NCBI RefSeq assembly: GCF_000244975.1
Contig: NZ_CM001440.1
Location: 4,696,325 to 4,760,324 of the forward strand
Reading direction: 5' to 3'
Origin: Saccharomonospora cyanea NA-134
GTDB lineage: Bacteria > Actinomycetota > Actinomycetes > Mycobacteriales > Pseudonocardiaceae
Length of the DNA stretch: 64,000 nucleotides
The stretch's first letter is position 1. Each line of letters starts with the position of its first letter. Below are positions 28,008 to 38,247 of the stretch, one piece after another. The translations under genes were made by a program, and so were the position numbers. The notes under the pieces were generated by a model. That model ran no database searches. It was not told where the DNA came from and was given only the letters and a program-made list of their open reading frames with translations.

Positions 28008-30260
28008 ATGGCCGCCCTCTCGCTCGCGGACTGGCTGCGTTCCCTGCCCGACGACGCCCTCGCCGATCTCCTGCGCGCACGGCGTGATCTGGCCACCCCT
28101 CCGCCCGCGAACTCCGACGTCCTCGCCACCCGTGCCGGCACGGCCGGGTCGGTGGCCAGGGCCTGCGAGAACCTCGACAGGGCGACCCTCGCCGTGCTGG
28201 AGACGCTGCTGGTGGCCGGGGCCGACGACACACCCGTGGGTGTCGGTCGCCTCGGTGAACTGCTCGCCACGGTTCCCCCTCGGGCACTCGACCGGCTGCG
28301 GTCGCTGGCGCTCGCGTGGGGTCCCGACGACGCCGTCTCCGTGCCCGCCGCCGCGCGTGACGTGTTCGGCCCGTTCCCGGCAGGCCTCGGTGTCTCCTCG
28401 ACCGAACTCGCGAAGCTCGACAGCGACGCGTTGGCGGAGCGGATCGCCGACGTCGGCGAGGACGAGAGGGCACTACTGTCCACGTTGTCCTCAGGCCCCC
28501 CGATCGGCCGCACGCGGGACGCCGCCATCGACGTGCCACTGGCCTCGGCCACCACGCCGGTGCAGAAGTTGCTGGCCAGAGGCCTGCTCGTGCGGCGGGA
28601 CGACCAGACCGTCGAACTCCCCCGCGAGGTGGGACTGGCACTGCGCGGTGGTGTCGTCTTCGCCGGTGCCGCGCTGACGGAGCCGGAGCTGCCCTTGGAG
28701 CGGCACGAGCAGTCCGGAGTGGACACCGCAGCCGCCGGGGAGGCCATGGAGTTCCTCCGGCACGCCGAAACGCTGCTGCGGGCGTGGTCCGACCAGCCGC
28801 CACCCGTTCTGAAGTCGGGCGGCCTGGGCGTGCGGGAGCTGCGCAGGCTCGCACGTGACCTCGACGTCGACGAGCGTCGCGCCACTCTGCTGGTGGAACT
28901 CGTCGTCGGCGCGGGTCTCGCCGCCGCCGACGAGAGCACCTCCCCGGAGTGGGTGCCCACCACGCTGACCGACTCGTGGCTGTCGATGCCGCCCTCGGGA
29001 CGCTGGCTGACGCTCGCGCAGGCGTGGCTGGACCTGCCCCGCATGCCGGGGCTCGCCGGCGACCGGGACGCGCGCGACAAGATCGTGGTGCCGCTGTCGG
29101 AGGAACTACGCAGGCCGCTCGCGCCCATGACGCGCCGCCGGGTGCTTGGCACACTCGCCGAGCTCCCCGCCGGGGCCGGTGTGGCCGCCGTCGACGACCT
29201 CGTCACGCTGCTGGCATGGCGGGCGCCCCGCAAGGGCGGACGAACCCGCGATCCCGCCGTGCGCGACACGATGGCCGAGGCGACCGCGCTCGGCGTCGTG
29301 GCCCTGGGTGCGCTCACCACGGCCGGGGGCGCCCTCCTCGACGGGGACCTGCACGGGGCGGCGGCCGCCATGGCCGACGCGCTGCCTCAGCCGGTGGACC
29401 ACGTTCTCGTGCAGGCCGACCTCACCGTCGTGGCCCCGGGCCCGCTGGAGCCCGACCTCGCCCGCCAGATCGAGGCGGTCGCCGACGTCGAGTCGGCCGG
29501 ACACGCCACGATGTACCGCGTCAGCGAGACCTCGGTGCGGCGGGCCCTCGACAGCGGACGGACCGCCGACGAGTTGCACGAACTCTTCCGCACCCGGTCG
29601 CGAACACCGGTGCCGCAGTCACTGTCGTACCTCATCGACGATGTCGCCCGCAGGCACGGCCGCCTGCGCGGTGGCGTCGCGGCGGCGTTCCTGCGGTGCG
29701 ACGACGAAGTGCTGCTGGCCGAGGTGCTGGGAACGCCGGCCGCAGCCGATCTGGAGCTGCGCCGGATCGCCCCCACAGTGGTGGTCAGCCCGTACCCGCT
29801 GGCCGAGATACTGGACGCCCTGCGCGCCGCCGGTTTCGCGCCCGCCGCCGAGGGACCGGACGGGCGGGTGGTCGACCTGCGGCCGAGTGGAAGGCGCATC
29901 CCCGCCCGTGGCCGTCAGGCGAGACGGGTCGAGCCGACCCGCGGGGAGCCGATCGGCGAGGGCCAGCTCACCGCAGTGGTGGCGCACGTGCGAGCAGGTG
30001 ACAAGGCCGCGCGTAGTCGCAAGGGCTCCGTGGTGCGGCTGCCCGCGGGAGGCGGAGCCGACACCTCGGCGACCATGGCGTTGTTGTCGCGGGCCGCGAA
30101 CGAGCAGCGCGAGGTGTGGATCGGGCTCGTGGACTCCCACGGCACCGCCACCCAGCGGGTTCTCACCCCGGTCCGGGTGGGTGCCGGGATGTTGGAGACC
30201 TCCACCGGCGAGCGTTATCCCCTGCACCGCATCACGTCGGCCGCGCTCGTGGAGGACTGA
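28008..30260 (+). CDS. Helicase-associated protein (Rv0862c-like, XPB partner candidate)
   Basis: About 750 residues. The start ATG 28008 is chosen because TATGGT at 27995-28000 lies 7 nt upstream; GTG 28002 and ATG 27996 are also in frame. The N-terminal half is helical (LADWLRSLPDDALADLLRAR, then FDRATLAVLE-like repeats). The middle (VLVQADLTVVAPGPLEPDLA...AGHATMYRVSETSVRRALDS) is the helicase C-terminal-associated domain known from Rv0862c and XPB/Ssl2-associated proteins. The last 100 residues form a WYL-like segment (EVWIGLVDSHGTATQRVLTP). No nucleotide-binding motif is seen. Its usual neighbour, the XPB helicase gene, is here 14 kb away. Confidence 0.8.
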   Translation: MAALSLADWLRSLPDDALADLLRARRDLATPPPANSDVLATRAGTAGSVARACENLDRATLAVLETLLVAGADDTPVGVGRLGELLATVPPRALDRLRSLALAWGPDDAVSVPAAARDVFGPFPAGLGVSSTELAKLDSDALAERIADVGEDERALLSTLSSGPPIGRTRDAAIDVPLASATTPVQKLLARGLLVRRDDQTVELPREVGLALRGGVVFAGAALTEPELPLERHEQSGVDTAAAGEAMEFLRHAETLLRAWSDQPPPVLKSGGLGVRELRRLARDLDVDERRATLLVELVVGAGLAAADESTSPEWVPTTLTDSWLSMPPSGRWLTLAQAWLDLPRMPGLAGDRDARDKIVVPLSEELRRPLAPMTRRRVLGTLAELPAGAGVAAVDDLVTLLAWRAPRKGGRTRDPAVRDTMAEATALGVVALGALTTAGGALLDGDLHGAAAAMADALPQPVDHVLVQADLTVVAPGPLEPDLARQIEAVADVESAGHATMYRVSETSVRRALDSGRTADELHELFRTRSRTPVPQSLSYLIDDVARRHGRLRGGVAAAFLRCDDEVLLAEVLGTPAAADLELRRIAPTVVVSPYPLAEILDALRAAGFAPAAEGPDGRVVDLRPSGRRIPARGRQARRVEPTRGEPIGEGQLTAVVAHVRAGDKAARSRKGSVVRLPAGGGADTSATMALLSRAANEQREVWIGLVDSHGTATQRVLTPVRVGAGMLETSTGERYPLHRITSAALVED

Positions 30261-30420
30261 GCGCACGGGTGGCGCACCGCGGATTCGCGACGCGCCCCCC
30301 CGAAGCCGCACACCACGCTCGGCGAGCACCGGCGCACGACCGTCGCACACGAACGCGTCGACCCCGGAACGGCAGCCGAACCCGTTGCCGAGGACCGGGC
30401 CCGCTGAGTCGATGCCCGCG

Positions 30421-30441
30421 TACGCAGCCTGCGGACACGGT
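30421..30441 (+). repeat. Single copy of the 21-nt dispersed repeat (locus A)
   Basis: TACGCAGCCTGCGGACACGG plus T. It matches the unit TAC-NNN-AAC-TGC-GGA-CAC-GCG found at three other places in the window and ends on the first base of the DUF742 stop codon. The rest of the 180-nt convergent gap (30261-30440) shows nothing else. Confidence 0.45.
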
Positions 30442-31010
30442 CACAGGGAACGGAGGCCGTTCAGGATCCGCTCCATGAAGTCGTGGGAGTCCCGGTCGGC
30501 CAGGACGAAACCCGGGCGCTGGATCTCCACCGCCCGAGCCTCGGACAAGTCGTCCACCAGCACCTTCACCACGCCCAGCGGCAACCGGGCGAACGCCGCG
30601 ATCTCGGCCACCGAGTGCACGTCGACGCACAGGTCGCAGATGAACCGCTGCTCCGGCGAGACCACACCCTCGTAGCGTCTGCCGCTGTCGGTGGTCACCA
30701 CCAGCGCTTCCAGCGCGAGTTCCTTCGCGGGCCTGGTGCGCCCACCGGTGCGCGCGTACGGCCGCACCAGCGAACGGTGCGTGAAGTGCGGCGGCGCGGG
30801 TGCCACCCGTGGCCGCGGCGGAACGCCCGCCGGCTGGCGGGCGTTCCCCGCCAAACCGGCAGGCCCGCCCTGTCCCGACTGCTGACGTACCCGCTTGGCG
30901 AGCTGCGTGACACCGGAGACACTGCTCAGGTCGAACCTGCTGGGGTGGTCGAATCCTTCTCTGTCCGTGGGCTTGTTCAGCGCCTCCCACTCGTCCACGC
31001 CGCTACCCAC
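30441..31010 (-). CDS. DUF742 conservon protein (copy 1)
   Basis: A 189-residue protein from GTG 31010. The first 75 residues are variable and Pro/Gly-rich. The DUF742 core follows: [40 protein letters not shown] and [20 protein letters not shown], the last part resembling a winged helix. In actinobacterial conservons (cvn) such proteins are encoded with a sensor kinase, a roadblock protein and a GTPase. It overlaps the roadblock gene upstream by 8 nt. It shares its core with the copy at 32123. Confidence 0.85.
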   Translation of the reverse strand: MGSGVDEWEALNKPTDREGFDHPSRFDLSSVSGVTQLAKRVRQQSGQGGPAGLAGNARQPAGVPPRPRVAPAPPHFTHRSLVRPYARTGGRTRPAKELALEALVVTTDSGRRYEGVVSPEQRFICDLCVDVHSVAEIAAFARLPLGVVKVLVDDLSEARAVEIQRPGFVLADRDSHDFMERILNGLRSL

Positions 31011-31422
31011 GCACGCCGCCCGAAAGCTTCGCCCGCAGTTCAGGGGTGAGCTGCTGGCCGACCCGGTCGACGAGCAGTGTCATCTCGTAGGCCACCGTGC
31101 CGATGTCGGCGCCGGGCGACGCCAGCACGGCCAGGCACGATCCATCGCTGATCGACATGAGGAACAGGTACCCGTTCTCCATCTCGACCACGGTCTGGTT
31201 CACCGTGCCGCCGTCGAAGCACCGTGCGGCGCCGTGCGTCAGTGAAACGAGCCCGGAGGCCACTGCGGACAGCTGTTCGGCACGAGCCACGGGCAGGTCC
31301 TGCGAGTTCGCGAGCAGTAGCCCGTCGGCCGACACCACCACGGCGTGCGCCGCCCCCGGCACCCGACGCACGAAGTCGGTGATGAGCCAGCCGAAGCTGC
31401 CCTGGTGGGCTGATGCCGTCAC
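31003..31422 (-). CDS. Roadblock/LC7 domain protein (copy 1)
   Basis: A 139-residue protein from GTG 31422 behind a GGAGGGACA site. The single roadblock/LC7 domain reads [55 protein letters not shown] and [20 protein letters not shown]. In conservons and in MglA/MglB systems such proteins bind small GTPases and act as regulators or GAPs. It is very similar to the protein at 33005, indicating a duplication. It lies 111 nt after the GTPase gene and is coupled to the DUF742 gene downstream. Confidence 0.9.
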   Translation of the reverse strand: MTASAHQGSFGWLITDFVRRVPGAAHAVVVSADGLLLANSQDLPVARAEQLSAVASGLVSLTHGAARCFDGGTVNQTVVEMENGYLFLMSISDGSCLAVLASPGADIGTVAYEMTLLVDRVGQQLTPELRAKLSGGVRG

Positions 31423-31533
31423 TGTCCCTCCTAGCCTCCCGCACGCTGTAGCGGCAAGACTATTAGCCAGGTCAATCCTGTCGAGCCCGATTCGCCCGAC
31501 CGCCACACTCAATCACGCCGGTGGCCCAACAAA

Positions 31534-32142
31534 TCACCCAGCACGCAGCGCCGTGTCGTGGGCGATGGCGTGCTGGACGATGGAGATGAGCACCTGCTTG
31601 GCCGATTCCCGGTCCCGGGCGTCACAGGCCATGATCGGCACGGAGGGCGAGATGGTCAACGCGTGCCGGACATCCTCGATCTGGTGGTGCAGCAGCCGGT
31701 CGAAGCAGTTGATGGCCACGATGTACGGCAGCTTGCGGTTCTCGAAGAAGTCGATCGACGGGAAGGCGTCGGCGAGCCTTCTGGTGTCGACCAGCACCAC
31801 GGCCCCGATGGCACCGTACGCGAGGTCGTCCCACATGAACCAGAAGCGATGCTGACCCGGTGTGCCGAAGATGTAGAGCACCAGGTCGGAGTCCAGCGTG
31901 ATCCTGCCGAAGTCCATCGCGACTGTGGTGGTCATCTTGTTCGGCGTCTGCGACAGGTCGTCGACCGAGACGCTCGCTTCGGTCATGGATGCTTCGGTGG
32001 TCAGGGGGTCGATCTCCGACACCGCCCCCACGAGCGTTGTCTTACCGACACCGAAACCACCGGCGACCACGATCTTGGCCGACTGGGTCGGGCCTGACGT
32101 CGTCGGCACGGCAGCGGACGCGTCAAATTCTCCGAAGCCCAC
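31534..32142 (-). CDS. Conservon small GTPase (CvnD-like)
   Basis: A 202-residue Ras-like GTPase from GTG 32142. The P-loop is GGFGVGKTT (about 28-36). Switch regions are around TTVAMDFGRITLDSDLVLYI and FGTPGQHRFWFMWDD (G3, with the Gln kept), and the base-binding motif is NCFD (variant NKxD). It is the only GTPase gene in the island, although two roadblock and two DUF742 genes are present. In conservons the GTPase relays the kinase signal. It overlaps the DUF742 gene upstream by 20 nt. Confidence 0.9.
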   Translation of the reverse strand: MGFGEFDASAAVPTTSGPTQSAKIVVAGGFGVGKTTLVGAVSEIDPLTTEASMTEASVSVDDLSQTPNKMTTTVAMDFGRITLDSDLVLYIFGTPGQHRFWFMWDDLAYGAIGAVVLVDTRRLADAFPSIDFFENRKLPYIVAINCFDRLLHHQIEDVRHALTISPSVPIMACDARDRESAKQVLISIVQHAIAHDTALRAG

Positions 32143-32899
32143 TGAGAACCCTTTCCATGAACTCGATACTGGGCCGGTCTCCCACCATGGAGGAGGACGC
32201 GGAGTGCACGAGCACTAGACCGAGACCGGCAACGTCACCAACGAGGATTCGCACGACACCGAGCGGCATTCTGAGCAGCGCGGCCACCTCGGCGACCGAC
32301 CTGGTGTCGAGGCACAACCCGCAGATGGAGCGGTGTTCGGGCACCCGCACCTTCTCCAGCCGCCTGCCCCGCTCGCTGGTCGAGATGAGGGCCTCGATGG
32401 CCAGGTCGTAGTCCGGCTTCGTCCGGCCCCTGGTGCGGAAGTACGGGCGGACGAGGCCCGAAGACTCCTCCACCTCCTCCTCGGGCTCGACGTCGCGGCG
32501 GTGGCGGGGCGTCGGGGAGGGTGACACCTCGCCGGACATCGGACCCGGATCGTACCCACCCGTGTCGTAGGCGGAGCGCAGGTAGCCGTCATCACGCGAC
32601 GACGGGCCCTCGGCGCTGGAGAACCCGCCGCCGCCCATTCCGTACAGTTCGGCACCGGGTCCGGACAGCAGTGAGGAGTGTCCGTAGTCGGAGAGGTCGA
32701 AGTCCGCCGGCCCGGGGGAGTCGAGGCCGCCGGAACGCAACCACTCCCCCGTGTCGAGGGGGTCGTCGACTCTCCGCGAAGGACGACGTCCACGGCTGCC
32801 ACGGCCGCTGAACGCCACGTCCTCCGGCTCGCTCGGCCAACCCCCAGCCGCACGGTCTCTGTCGAGCCGTCGATCACCTCGTGAGTGCCCGGAATCCAC
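32123..32899 (-). CDS. DUF742 conservon protein with long N-terminal extension (copy 2)
   Basis: A 258-residue protein. The first 145 residues are low-complexity (Gly, Ser, Asp, Arg) and likely disordered. The DUF742 core reads SGLVRPYFRTRGRTKPDYDL, VPEHRSICGLCLDTRSVAEV and MPLGVVRILVGDVAGLGLVL. It is encoded between the second roadblock gene and the GTPase, overlapping the GTPase by 20 nt. Presumed adaptor of the conservon membrane complex. Confidence 0.85.
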   Translation of the reverse strand: MDSGHSRGDRRLDRDRAAGGWPSEPEDVAFSGRGSRGRRPSRRVDDPLDTGEWLRSGGLDSPGPADFDLSDYGHSSLLSGPGAELYGMGGGGFSSAEGPSSRDDGYLRSAYDTGGYDPGPMSGEVSPSPTPRHRRDVEPEEEVEESSGLVRPYFRTRGRTKPDYDLAIEALISTSERGRRLEKVRVPEHRSICGLCLDTRSVAEVAALLRMPLGVVRILVGDVAGLGLVLVHSASSSMVGDRPSIEFMERVLSGLRRI

Positions 32900-33004
32900 G
32901 GCGGTCTCCTCAGTGTTTTGTCGCCGAACTGCGTTTTCTCACCGAACTGCGTTGTTGCGTTTCGAAAGCGTGTGCGTTTCGCGAGCGTCCGCTCAGCCGC
33001 TCGC

Positions 33005-33460
33005 CTACCGGCGCGAGCCCTGCAACTGGGCCCGCAGCTCCGGTGTCATCTGCTGTCCGACACGGTCCACCAGCAGCGTCATCTCGTAGACGACGAGGCC
33101 GATGTCACTGTCGGGAGCGCCGAGCACCGCGAGGCAGGAGCCGTCGGACACCGACATGAGGAACAGGAAGCCGTTCGCCATCTCGACGACGGTCTGCGCC
33201 ACGGGGCCGCCCTCGAACACCTGCGCGGCACCGCGCGCGAGGCTCGTGAGTCCCGACGCCACGGCGGCGAGCTGGTCGGCCCTGTCCTTGGGCAGACCCC
33301 GCGAAGCCGCCAACAGCAGCCCGTCCGCGGAGACGACCACGGCGTGGGCCGCACCGGGCACCCGGTGCACAAAGTCGGTGATGAGCCAAGCGAAGCTGCC
33401 TTGCTGTCCGGAGTTGCCCTTTTTCGGCGCACCCGGATGCGCTGAACCCGCGCGTGTCAA
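33005..33460 (-). CDS. Roadblock/LC7 domain protein (copy 2)
   Basis: A 151-residue protein. The start is a TTG at 33460, supported by GAAGGAG 6-7 nt before it and the absence of a nearer ATG/GTG with such a site. The domain ([74 protein letters not shown]) is close to the copy at 31003. It follows the NIT-kinase gene by 3 nt, so kinase, roadblock, DUF742 and GTPase form the classic conservon order. Confidence 0.9.
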   Translation of the reverse strand: MTRAGSAHPGAPKKGNSGQQGSFAWLITDFVHRVPGAAHAVVVSADGLLLAASRGLPKDRADQLAAVASGLTSLARGAAQVFEGGPVAQTVVEMANGFLFLMSVSDGSCLAVLGAPDSDIGLVVYEMTLLVDRVGQQMTPELRAQLQGSRR

Positions 33461-33463
33461 CTT

Positions 33464-36400
33464 CTACTCCTTCGCCCCGTTGTGACGGGTGTCGTTGCCC
33501 GTCTCGTCGAACTGCTCACTCTGGGCCGATGGCTCCTTGAGCGCGTGGCGACCGCTGGTGTAACCACGCTGGAAGCTCTTCATGCGGTTGCGCGCCGCCT
33601 CGGCCGACCTGGCGACGGCACTGCGTCCCGGTTCCCCGACGGTGGTGTCGGCGAACGCGTTCCCCCGGCTCGGGGAGACCGAGCCCGGCACCAAGTATGC
33701 GTTGGGCACGCGCTTGGGCAGACCGGCAGGCGTGATCTCCTCGTGCTTGTCCTCGAGCAGCGCGTGGGCGGCCTGCCAGCCGGTGTCGGACACACTGTGC
33801 CAGCCTGCGTCCTTCGCACTGCCCCTGGTGTCGTCGGTTCTCTCCTCGGCGTCTCCGTTCATCGCGACACCCGCCGTCGTGCCGGTGTCGGGGTCGGAAA
33901 CCGAACCCGGCTCGGCACCCCACGCCTCGCCGTCGGTCTCGACGGCCGTGTCCGGCTCGAGCGGTTCCTCCTCGCTGAACCACCGCGACAGCACTGACTG
34001 GTAGATCGGCAGTCTCCTGGTGGGTACATCGTCCTCCAGTGCGCTTCCGTCGCCGCCGACCGACGGAGCGCGGGACTCCGAGTCCTCCCTCGGCACGTAG
34101 CGCGTTTCCTCGTTCGGCGACGCCTCGGTGACATGGCCGTCGTTCTCGTCGCCGTCCGGCGACTCGACCGGCCACTGCGGCTCCTCGGAACCGGTGGGCG
34201 GGGCCGGCTGCGCGATCTCGGTCGCGGGTTCCGGCTCGGGCTCCGGCGCGGCCGGGCTGACGAACGGTCCCGCCGCCTTGCCGACGCCCCCGACGAGGTC
34301 GTCGAGACTGATGGGCTGGGCCAGCGGACGCAGGCCGTTCTCCAGGTGCGAGCCCGACGACGGGGCCCCTTCCGGCTCCGGCGGCGAGGGCTGCGGCGAG
34401 GGCTGCGGCGGCGACGCGATCGGCGGAGGCGGCGGCGCGGCCGGACGATCGGCGTCCACCTGCGGCTTGCGTGGCGCGGGCAGCGGCGGCACACCGGACG
34501 GCGGAGGCGGGGTGTCCACACGCGATGGCAGGGACGTCTCGGCCCTGGTCTCCCGTGGAGCGATGGGAGGCGCCGGCGGTGACGACACCGTCGAGGGTGT
34601 TCCGGTGAGCAGGTCGCTGGGCACGACGACGCGGGCGATCACACCACCGTCGATGTCCTCGTTCTCCCGCAGCCGCACCTCGATGCCGTGTCGCTTCGCC
34701 AGCCGCGCCACCACGTACAGACCCATACGCCGGGTCACCGACACGTCCAGGTCCGGCGGATCGGCGAGCCGCTCGTTGGCCTCGGCGAGCTGCTGTTCGG
34801 ACATACCGACACCGCGGTCGGTGATCTGCACGGCGAGCGACGTGCGACGCGTGACCACGGCCCGCACGCTGATCTTGGTGTCCGGTTCGGAGAAGTAGGT
34901 CGCGTTGTCGAGCAGTTCCGCGAGCAGGTGCACGAGGTCGTGCACCGCCCTGCCGTGCACCGCCACGTCGGGAATGGTGCCGAGCTCCACGCGGGCGTAC
35001 TGCTCGATCTCCGACACGGCGGCACCGATGACATCGGCGGCCGGCACCGGTTTGGACATCGTCTTGGTGAGGCCGGCGCCCGAGAGCACCAGCAGGCTCT
35101 CACCGTTGCGGCGCAGCCGGGTCGCGAGGTGGTCGAGCTCGAACAGGCTCGCGAGTTGGTCCGGGTCCTGCTCGTCCGACTCGAGCCGGTCGATGACCCC
35201 GAGCTGGCGTTCCACGAGTCGCTGGCTACGGCGCGAGAGGTTCACGAAGATGCCGTTGACGTTCTCGCGCAGCAGCGCCTGCTCGGCGGCGAGGCGGATG
35301 GCTCGTTCGTGGACGACGTCGAACGACCGCGCGACTTCGCCGATCTCCTCGCGCGTGTGCACGGGAACCGGCGTGACGGCGTCGCGGGACGCCTCCATGG
35401 GGTTGGGGTCGGCGAGGATGCGCCGCACCGTCTCGGGAAGCCGGACGTAGGCGACCTCCAGCGCACTCGACCGCAGCGTGCGCAGCGGCCGGGTGAGGGC
35501 CCTCGCGACCATCAGCGTCAGTGCCACGGTGGCGACCAGGGTCACGGTCATGAGCCCGAAGAACAACCAGGCGGCCTGGCTGGCCTGCCCGGCGAGCGTC
35601 TCGGCGTGCTCGCGCAGTTCCGCGAGGAGCTGGCTCTCCATCTCGCGCATCATGTCGGCCGTGTCGCTGCCGTCACTGAACAACTGCCGCGAGCTGATGT
35701 TCAGCCCTCCGGGCGAGTCGATGGCGGAGTAGGCGGTGGCGATGATCCGGGCCCGGTTGTCGACCTCGGCGCCGGACACGGTGTCGAGGTAGCGCTGCTG
35801 CTCCTCCAGAGTGGCGTTGGAGTTGAAGTTGCCGATCGCGGCGTCGGCGCTCGCCTGCGACGACATCGAGCGGGACAGCAGGTCGGCGACGAAGGCGTGG
35901 TTGCCCGCGGCGATCTGGAGGATCGCGTTCTCCCGCGACGTGTATTCCTTCGCCTCGGTGATGGCCTGCACCGTGGTGCCTCGACGCAGCAGCTCGCGGT
36001 CGGTCACGGACAGGTTCACCGTGCGGCCGAGGTTGACGAGCGGGTCGAGGATCGAGTTGTAGGTGGTGTGGACCGTCAGCGCCGGGATGTTCGTGGTGTC
36101 GATCTTGCCCCGGAGGGGATCCAGAGCGTTGAGTCGCTGGACCGCGCGCTCGTAGGTGCGCTGCAGTTCCTCGTCACCGAGGTCCCGTTCGACGAGCATG
36201 TTCCGAAGGCGCGTCACCTCCTCGTTCACCTTCGCCGTCTGCTCCTCGACGGTGTTGGTGTCGACCCAGTCCGACGACATGTCGACGGCCTGGAGCGTCC
36301 GCTCCTTCTGGAGTTCGTGCACCAGTGTCGTGACCTGCTGCGCCAACTCGACCTGCGTGACCGTTTCGCCGAACTCCGACGCGTCGCTCAGCTCCGAGAT

Positions 36401-36634
36401 CGCGCGGAGGCTACCGAAGGCCAGCGCGGTCAACAGCGGAATGATCAGGACGACGGCGAGCTTGTAACGCAGCGGCCAGTTGCTCAGTCTCCATCGAGAC
36501 GTCGTGACCTCGGAGCCGACGCCGACAGGTTCGGCCGCGTCCCGGCGAGCCGGATTCTCCTGTCCCTCCTGGTTCTGGGCGCCGTCCTGGTCGGATCCCA
36601 GCCCATCCCCGTCCGCGGTCTCAGTCTTGGGCAC
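33464..36634 (-). CDS. NIT-domain sensor histidine-kinase-like protein (HK1)
   Basis: About 1056 residues from GTG 36634; GTG 36718 would add 28 residues of less coding-like sequence. Two membrane helices (about 58-76 and 355-377) flank an extracellular NIT (nitrate/nitrite-sensing) domain rich in helices. A HAMP-like linker follows, then FVNLSRRSQRLVERQL and FELDHLATRLRRNGESLLVL, and a HATPase with N-box AELLDNATYFSE, DRGVGM and GLYVVARLAKRHG. The last 370 residues are Pro/Glu-rich and disordered except for short motifs at 33977-34027 and near 33540-33600. It heads the conservon operon. Nitrate as the signal is a family-level guess. Confidence 0.88.
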   Translation of the reverse strand: MPKTETADGDGLGSDQDGAQNQEGQENPARRDAAEPVGVGSEVTTSRWRLSNWPLRYKLAVVLIIPLLTALAFGSLRAISELSDASEFGETVTQVELAQQVTTLVHELQKERTLQAVDMSSDWVDTNTVEEQTAKVNEEVTRLRNMLVERDLGDEELQRTYERAVQRLNALDPLRGKIDTTNIPALTVHTTYNSILDPLVNLGRTVNLSVTDRELLRRGTTVQAITEAKEYTSRENAILQIAAGNHAFVADLLSRSMSSQASADAAIGNFNSNATLEEQQRYLDTVSGAEVDNRARIIATAYSAIDSPGGLNISSRQLFSDGSDTADMMREMESQLLAELREHAETLAGQASQAAWLFFGLMTVTLVATVALTLMVARALTRPLRTLRSSALEVAYVRLPETVRRILADPNPMEASRDAVTPVPVHTREEIGEVARSFDVVHERAIRLAAEQALLRENVNGIFVNLSRRSQRLVERQLGVIDRLESDEQDPDQLASLFELDHLATRLRRNGESLLVLSGAGLTKTMSKPVPAADVIGAAVSEIEQYARVELGTIPDVAVHGRAVHDLVHLLAELLDNATYFSEPDTKISVRAVVTRRTSLAVQITDRGVGMSEQQLAEANERLADPPDLDVSVTRRMGLYVVARLAKRHGIEVRLRENEDIDGGVIARVVVPSDLLTGTPSTVSSPPAPPIAPRETRAETSLPSRVDTPPPPSGVPPLPAPRKPQVDADRPAAPPPPPIASPPQPSPQPSPPEPEGAPSSGSHLENGLRPLAQPISLDDLVGGVGKAAGPFVSPAAPEPEPEPATEIAQPAPPTGSEEPQWPVESPDGDENDGHVTEASPNEETRYVPREDSESRAPSVGGDGSALEDDVPTRRLPIYQSVLSRWFSEEEPLEPDTAVETDGEAWGAEPGSVSDPDTGTTAGVAMNGDAEERTDDTRGSAKDAGWHSVSDTGWQAAHALLEDKHEEITPAGLPKRVPNAYLVPGSVSPSRGNAFADTTVGEPGRSAVARSAEAARNRMKSFQRGYTSGRHALKEPSAQSEQFDETGNDTRHNGAKE

Positions 36635-37214
36635 CGCTTTACCACCATCGTTGTCCGAGCCGGATCTCAAAGCCGGCGTCCTGGCCGAGCACTTGCTACT
36701 CTCCGCACACACTTCCACGACTGCTGGTCACGGTTGTCGCAACCAGGCAGCGGAAGCATGCCGGGGAGCCCCCAGATGGGTCAATCCTCGTTTGGGCTAC
36801 CAGTGCACCGAAGCGTCCGCAGCGCCTACTTGGCCGACGTGATCGACCTGGATTACACCAAACAGTCATCCGCCCGTCACCACTTCGGTGTTCCGTGACC
36901 CCCAGTTGAGACACAGAATGTAGCGAAGACCCCCCAGAGACGTAAGCCCTCCCGGGCTGGTTCTCGTTGGACTTCACTGAGCGTTTGCCTCTTAGGGAGC
37001 ACGCATCCGCACCGCACGACTAAACCCAGAGTTAATTAGACCACACGCTCAACCGCCCGAACGAGTGGACCATGACCACCCATAGATTGCGGTCAGGTAC
37101 GCATTGTGAGTAGAGCGCCGAATCTCTACAGTAACCGTTGCTCACTGGGCGACGTGGGAGGGCATCGCGCTCAGTCAGCAGATCACCAAACTGGGTATTG
37201 AACCTCACTGAGGA
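36635..37214. other. 580-nt divergent intergenic region between HK1 and the ABC operon
   Basis: Noticeably richer in A/T than its surroundings from about 36840 to 37200. It should hold the promoters of both units. TTGAGA near 36906 and several AT-rich hexamers are visible, but no clear paired -35/-10 or operator dyad stands out. No coding capacity supported. Confidence 0.4.
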
Positions 37215-38246
37215 GTGGCATTGCTTCGACAAGGCACCACGACGAGAAGGAAGTCCAGACCACATCGCCTGGCCGCCGCTGTGGTGACCGCGGGTCTTCT
37301 CGCTTCCGCCAGCGGTTGCGGCCTGTTGAGTGGCGAAGAGGACACTTCGACGTCGCAGGACGGTAACAGTTCTGTCGAAAAGTCCACCATCACGGTCGCT
37401 CACCTGCCCTCCATCGACGTCGCACCCCTTTACATCGCGAAGAACAAGGGGTATTTCGAGGACGAAGGACTCGACGTCAAGATCGAGCAGGCGGCCAGTG
37501 GTCAGGCCGCGACGACGAAGATGATCGGCGGTGACGCCGACATCGTCCAGTCCAGCTATGTGCCGTTCCTGCTCGCACACACGGGCGGCAGCGCCGAACT
37601 CAGGATCGTCGCCGACGCGGTCTCCGCGGCTCCGGACACCTTCGTGCTCGTCGCGAAGAAGGGCGGCGACATCAAGTCGATCGACGACCTCGAAGGCAAG
37701 AAGATCGCGGTGTCGGCGCAGAAGACCATCTCCGACACCATCGTGATGTCGGCGATGAAGGCGAACGGCCTCGACTACGAGAGTGTCGAGTTCGTCCAGA
37801 CGTCGTTCCCGGACATCTCCTCGGCCGTCGCGAGGGGCCAGGTGGACGCGGGGCTGCTCATCGAGCCGTTCCTCACGATCGGCGCCCAGGAGCACGGCGT
37901 CACCCCGATCGCGGACGTTGCCACCGGCCCGACGAAGGACTTCCCGCTCGCCGGTTACGGGGCGCTCGCCGAGTTCGTCGAGCAGAACCCCAAGACGGTC
38001 GCCGCCTTCCAGCGGGCGATGGAGCGCGCCACGGAGGATGCCCAGGACCGTGAGGTGATCGAGCCCGTCATCCAGGAGACCGCCAAGCTGGACGCGGCCA
38101 CGGCCTCGCTGGTGAACCTGCCCAACTTCCACTCCTCGGTGGACAGCTCGCGCCTCCAGCGGGTTCCCGACCTGATGGTGGAGTTCGGGCTGCTGAAGGA
38201 GAAGCTCGACATCGGACCGCTACTGGTCCAACCGAGCACCACCTGA
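37215..38246 (+). CDS. ABC substrate-binding lipoprotein, NMT1/SsuA/NrtA family (SBP1)
   Basis: About 343 residues. A basic n-region and hydrophobic stretch end in the lipobox SASGC, so it is a lipoprotein. The mature protein opens ITVAHLPSIDVAPLYIAKNK followed by GYFEDEGLDVKIEQAASGQA, then GGDADIVQSSYVPFLLAHTG and GQVDAGLLIEPFLTIGAQEH. This is the NMT1/THI5-like fold used for nitrate, sulfonates, taurine or thiamine precursors. GTG 37215 and TTG 37221 are possible starts; the GAGGAG spacing fits the TTG better. First gene of a four-gene importer operon divergent from HK1. Confidence 0.9.
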   Translation: MALLRQGTTTRRKSRPHRLAAAVVTAGLLASASGCGLLSGEEDTSTSQDGNSSVEKSTITVAHLPSIDVAPLYIAKNKGYFEDEGLDVKIEQAASGQAATTKMIGGDADIVQSSYVPFLLAHTGGSAELRIVADAVSAAPDTFVLVAKKGGDIKSIDDLEGKKIAVSAQKTISDTIVMSAMKANGLDYESVEFVQTSFPDISSAVARGQVDAGLLIEPFLTIGAQEHGVTPIADVATGPTKDFPLAGYGALAEFVEQNPKTVAAFQRAMERATEDAQDREVIEPVIQETAKLDAATASLVNLPNFHSSVDSSRLQRVPDLMVEFGLLKEKLDIGPLLVQPSTT

Positions 38247-38247
38247 C

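Noticed and set aside
34688-36898. 736-codon plus-strand frame
   Set aside because: Antisense to HK1; its His/Gln/Arg-rich content reflects the reversed codon bias of the real gene.
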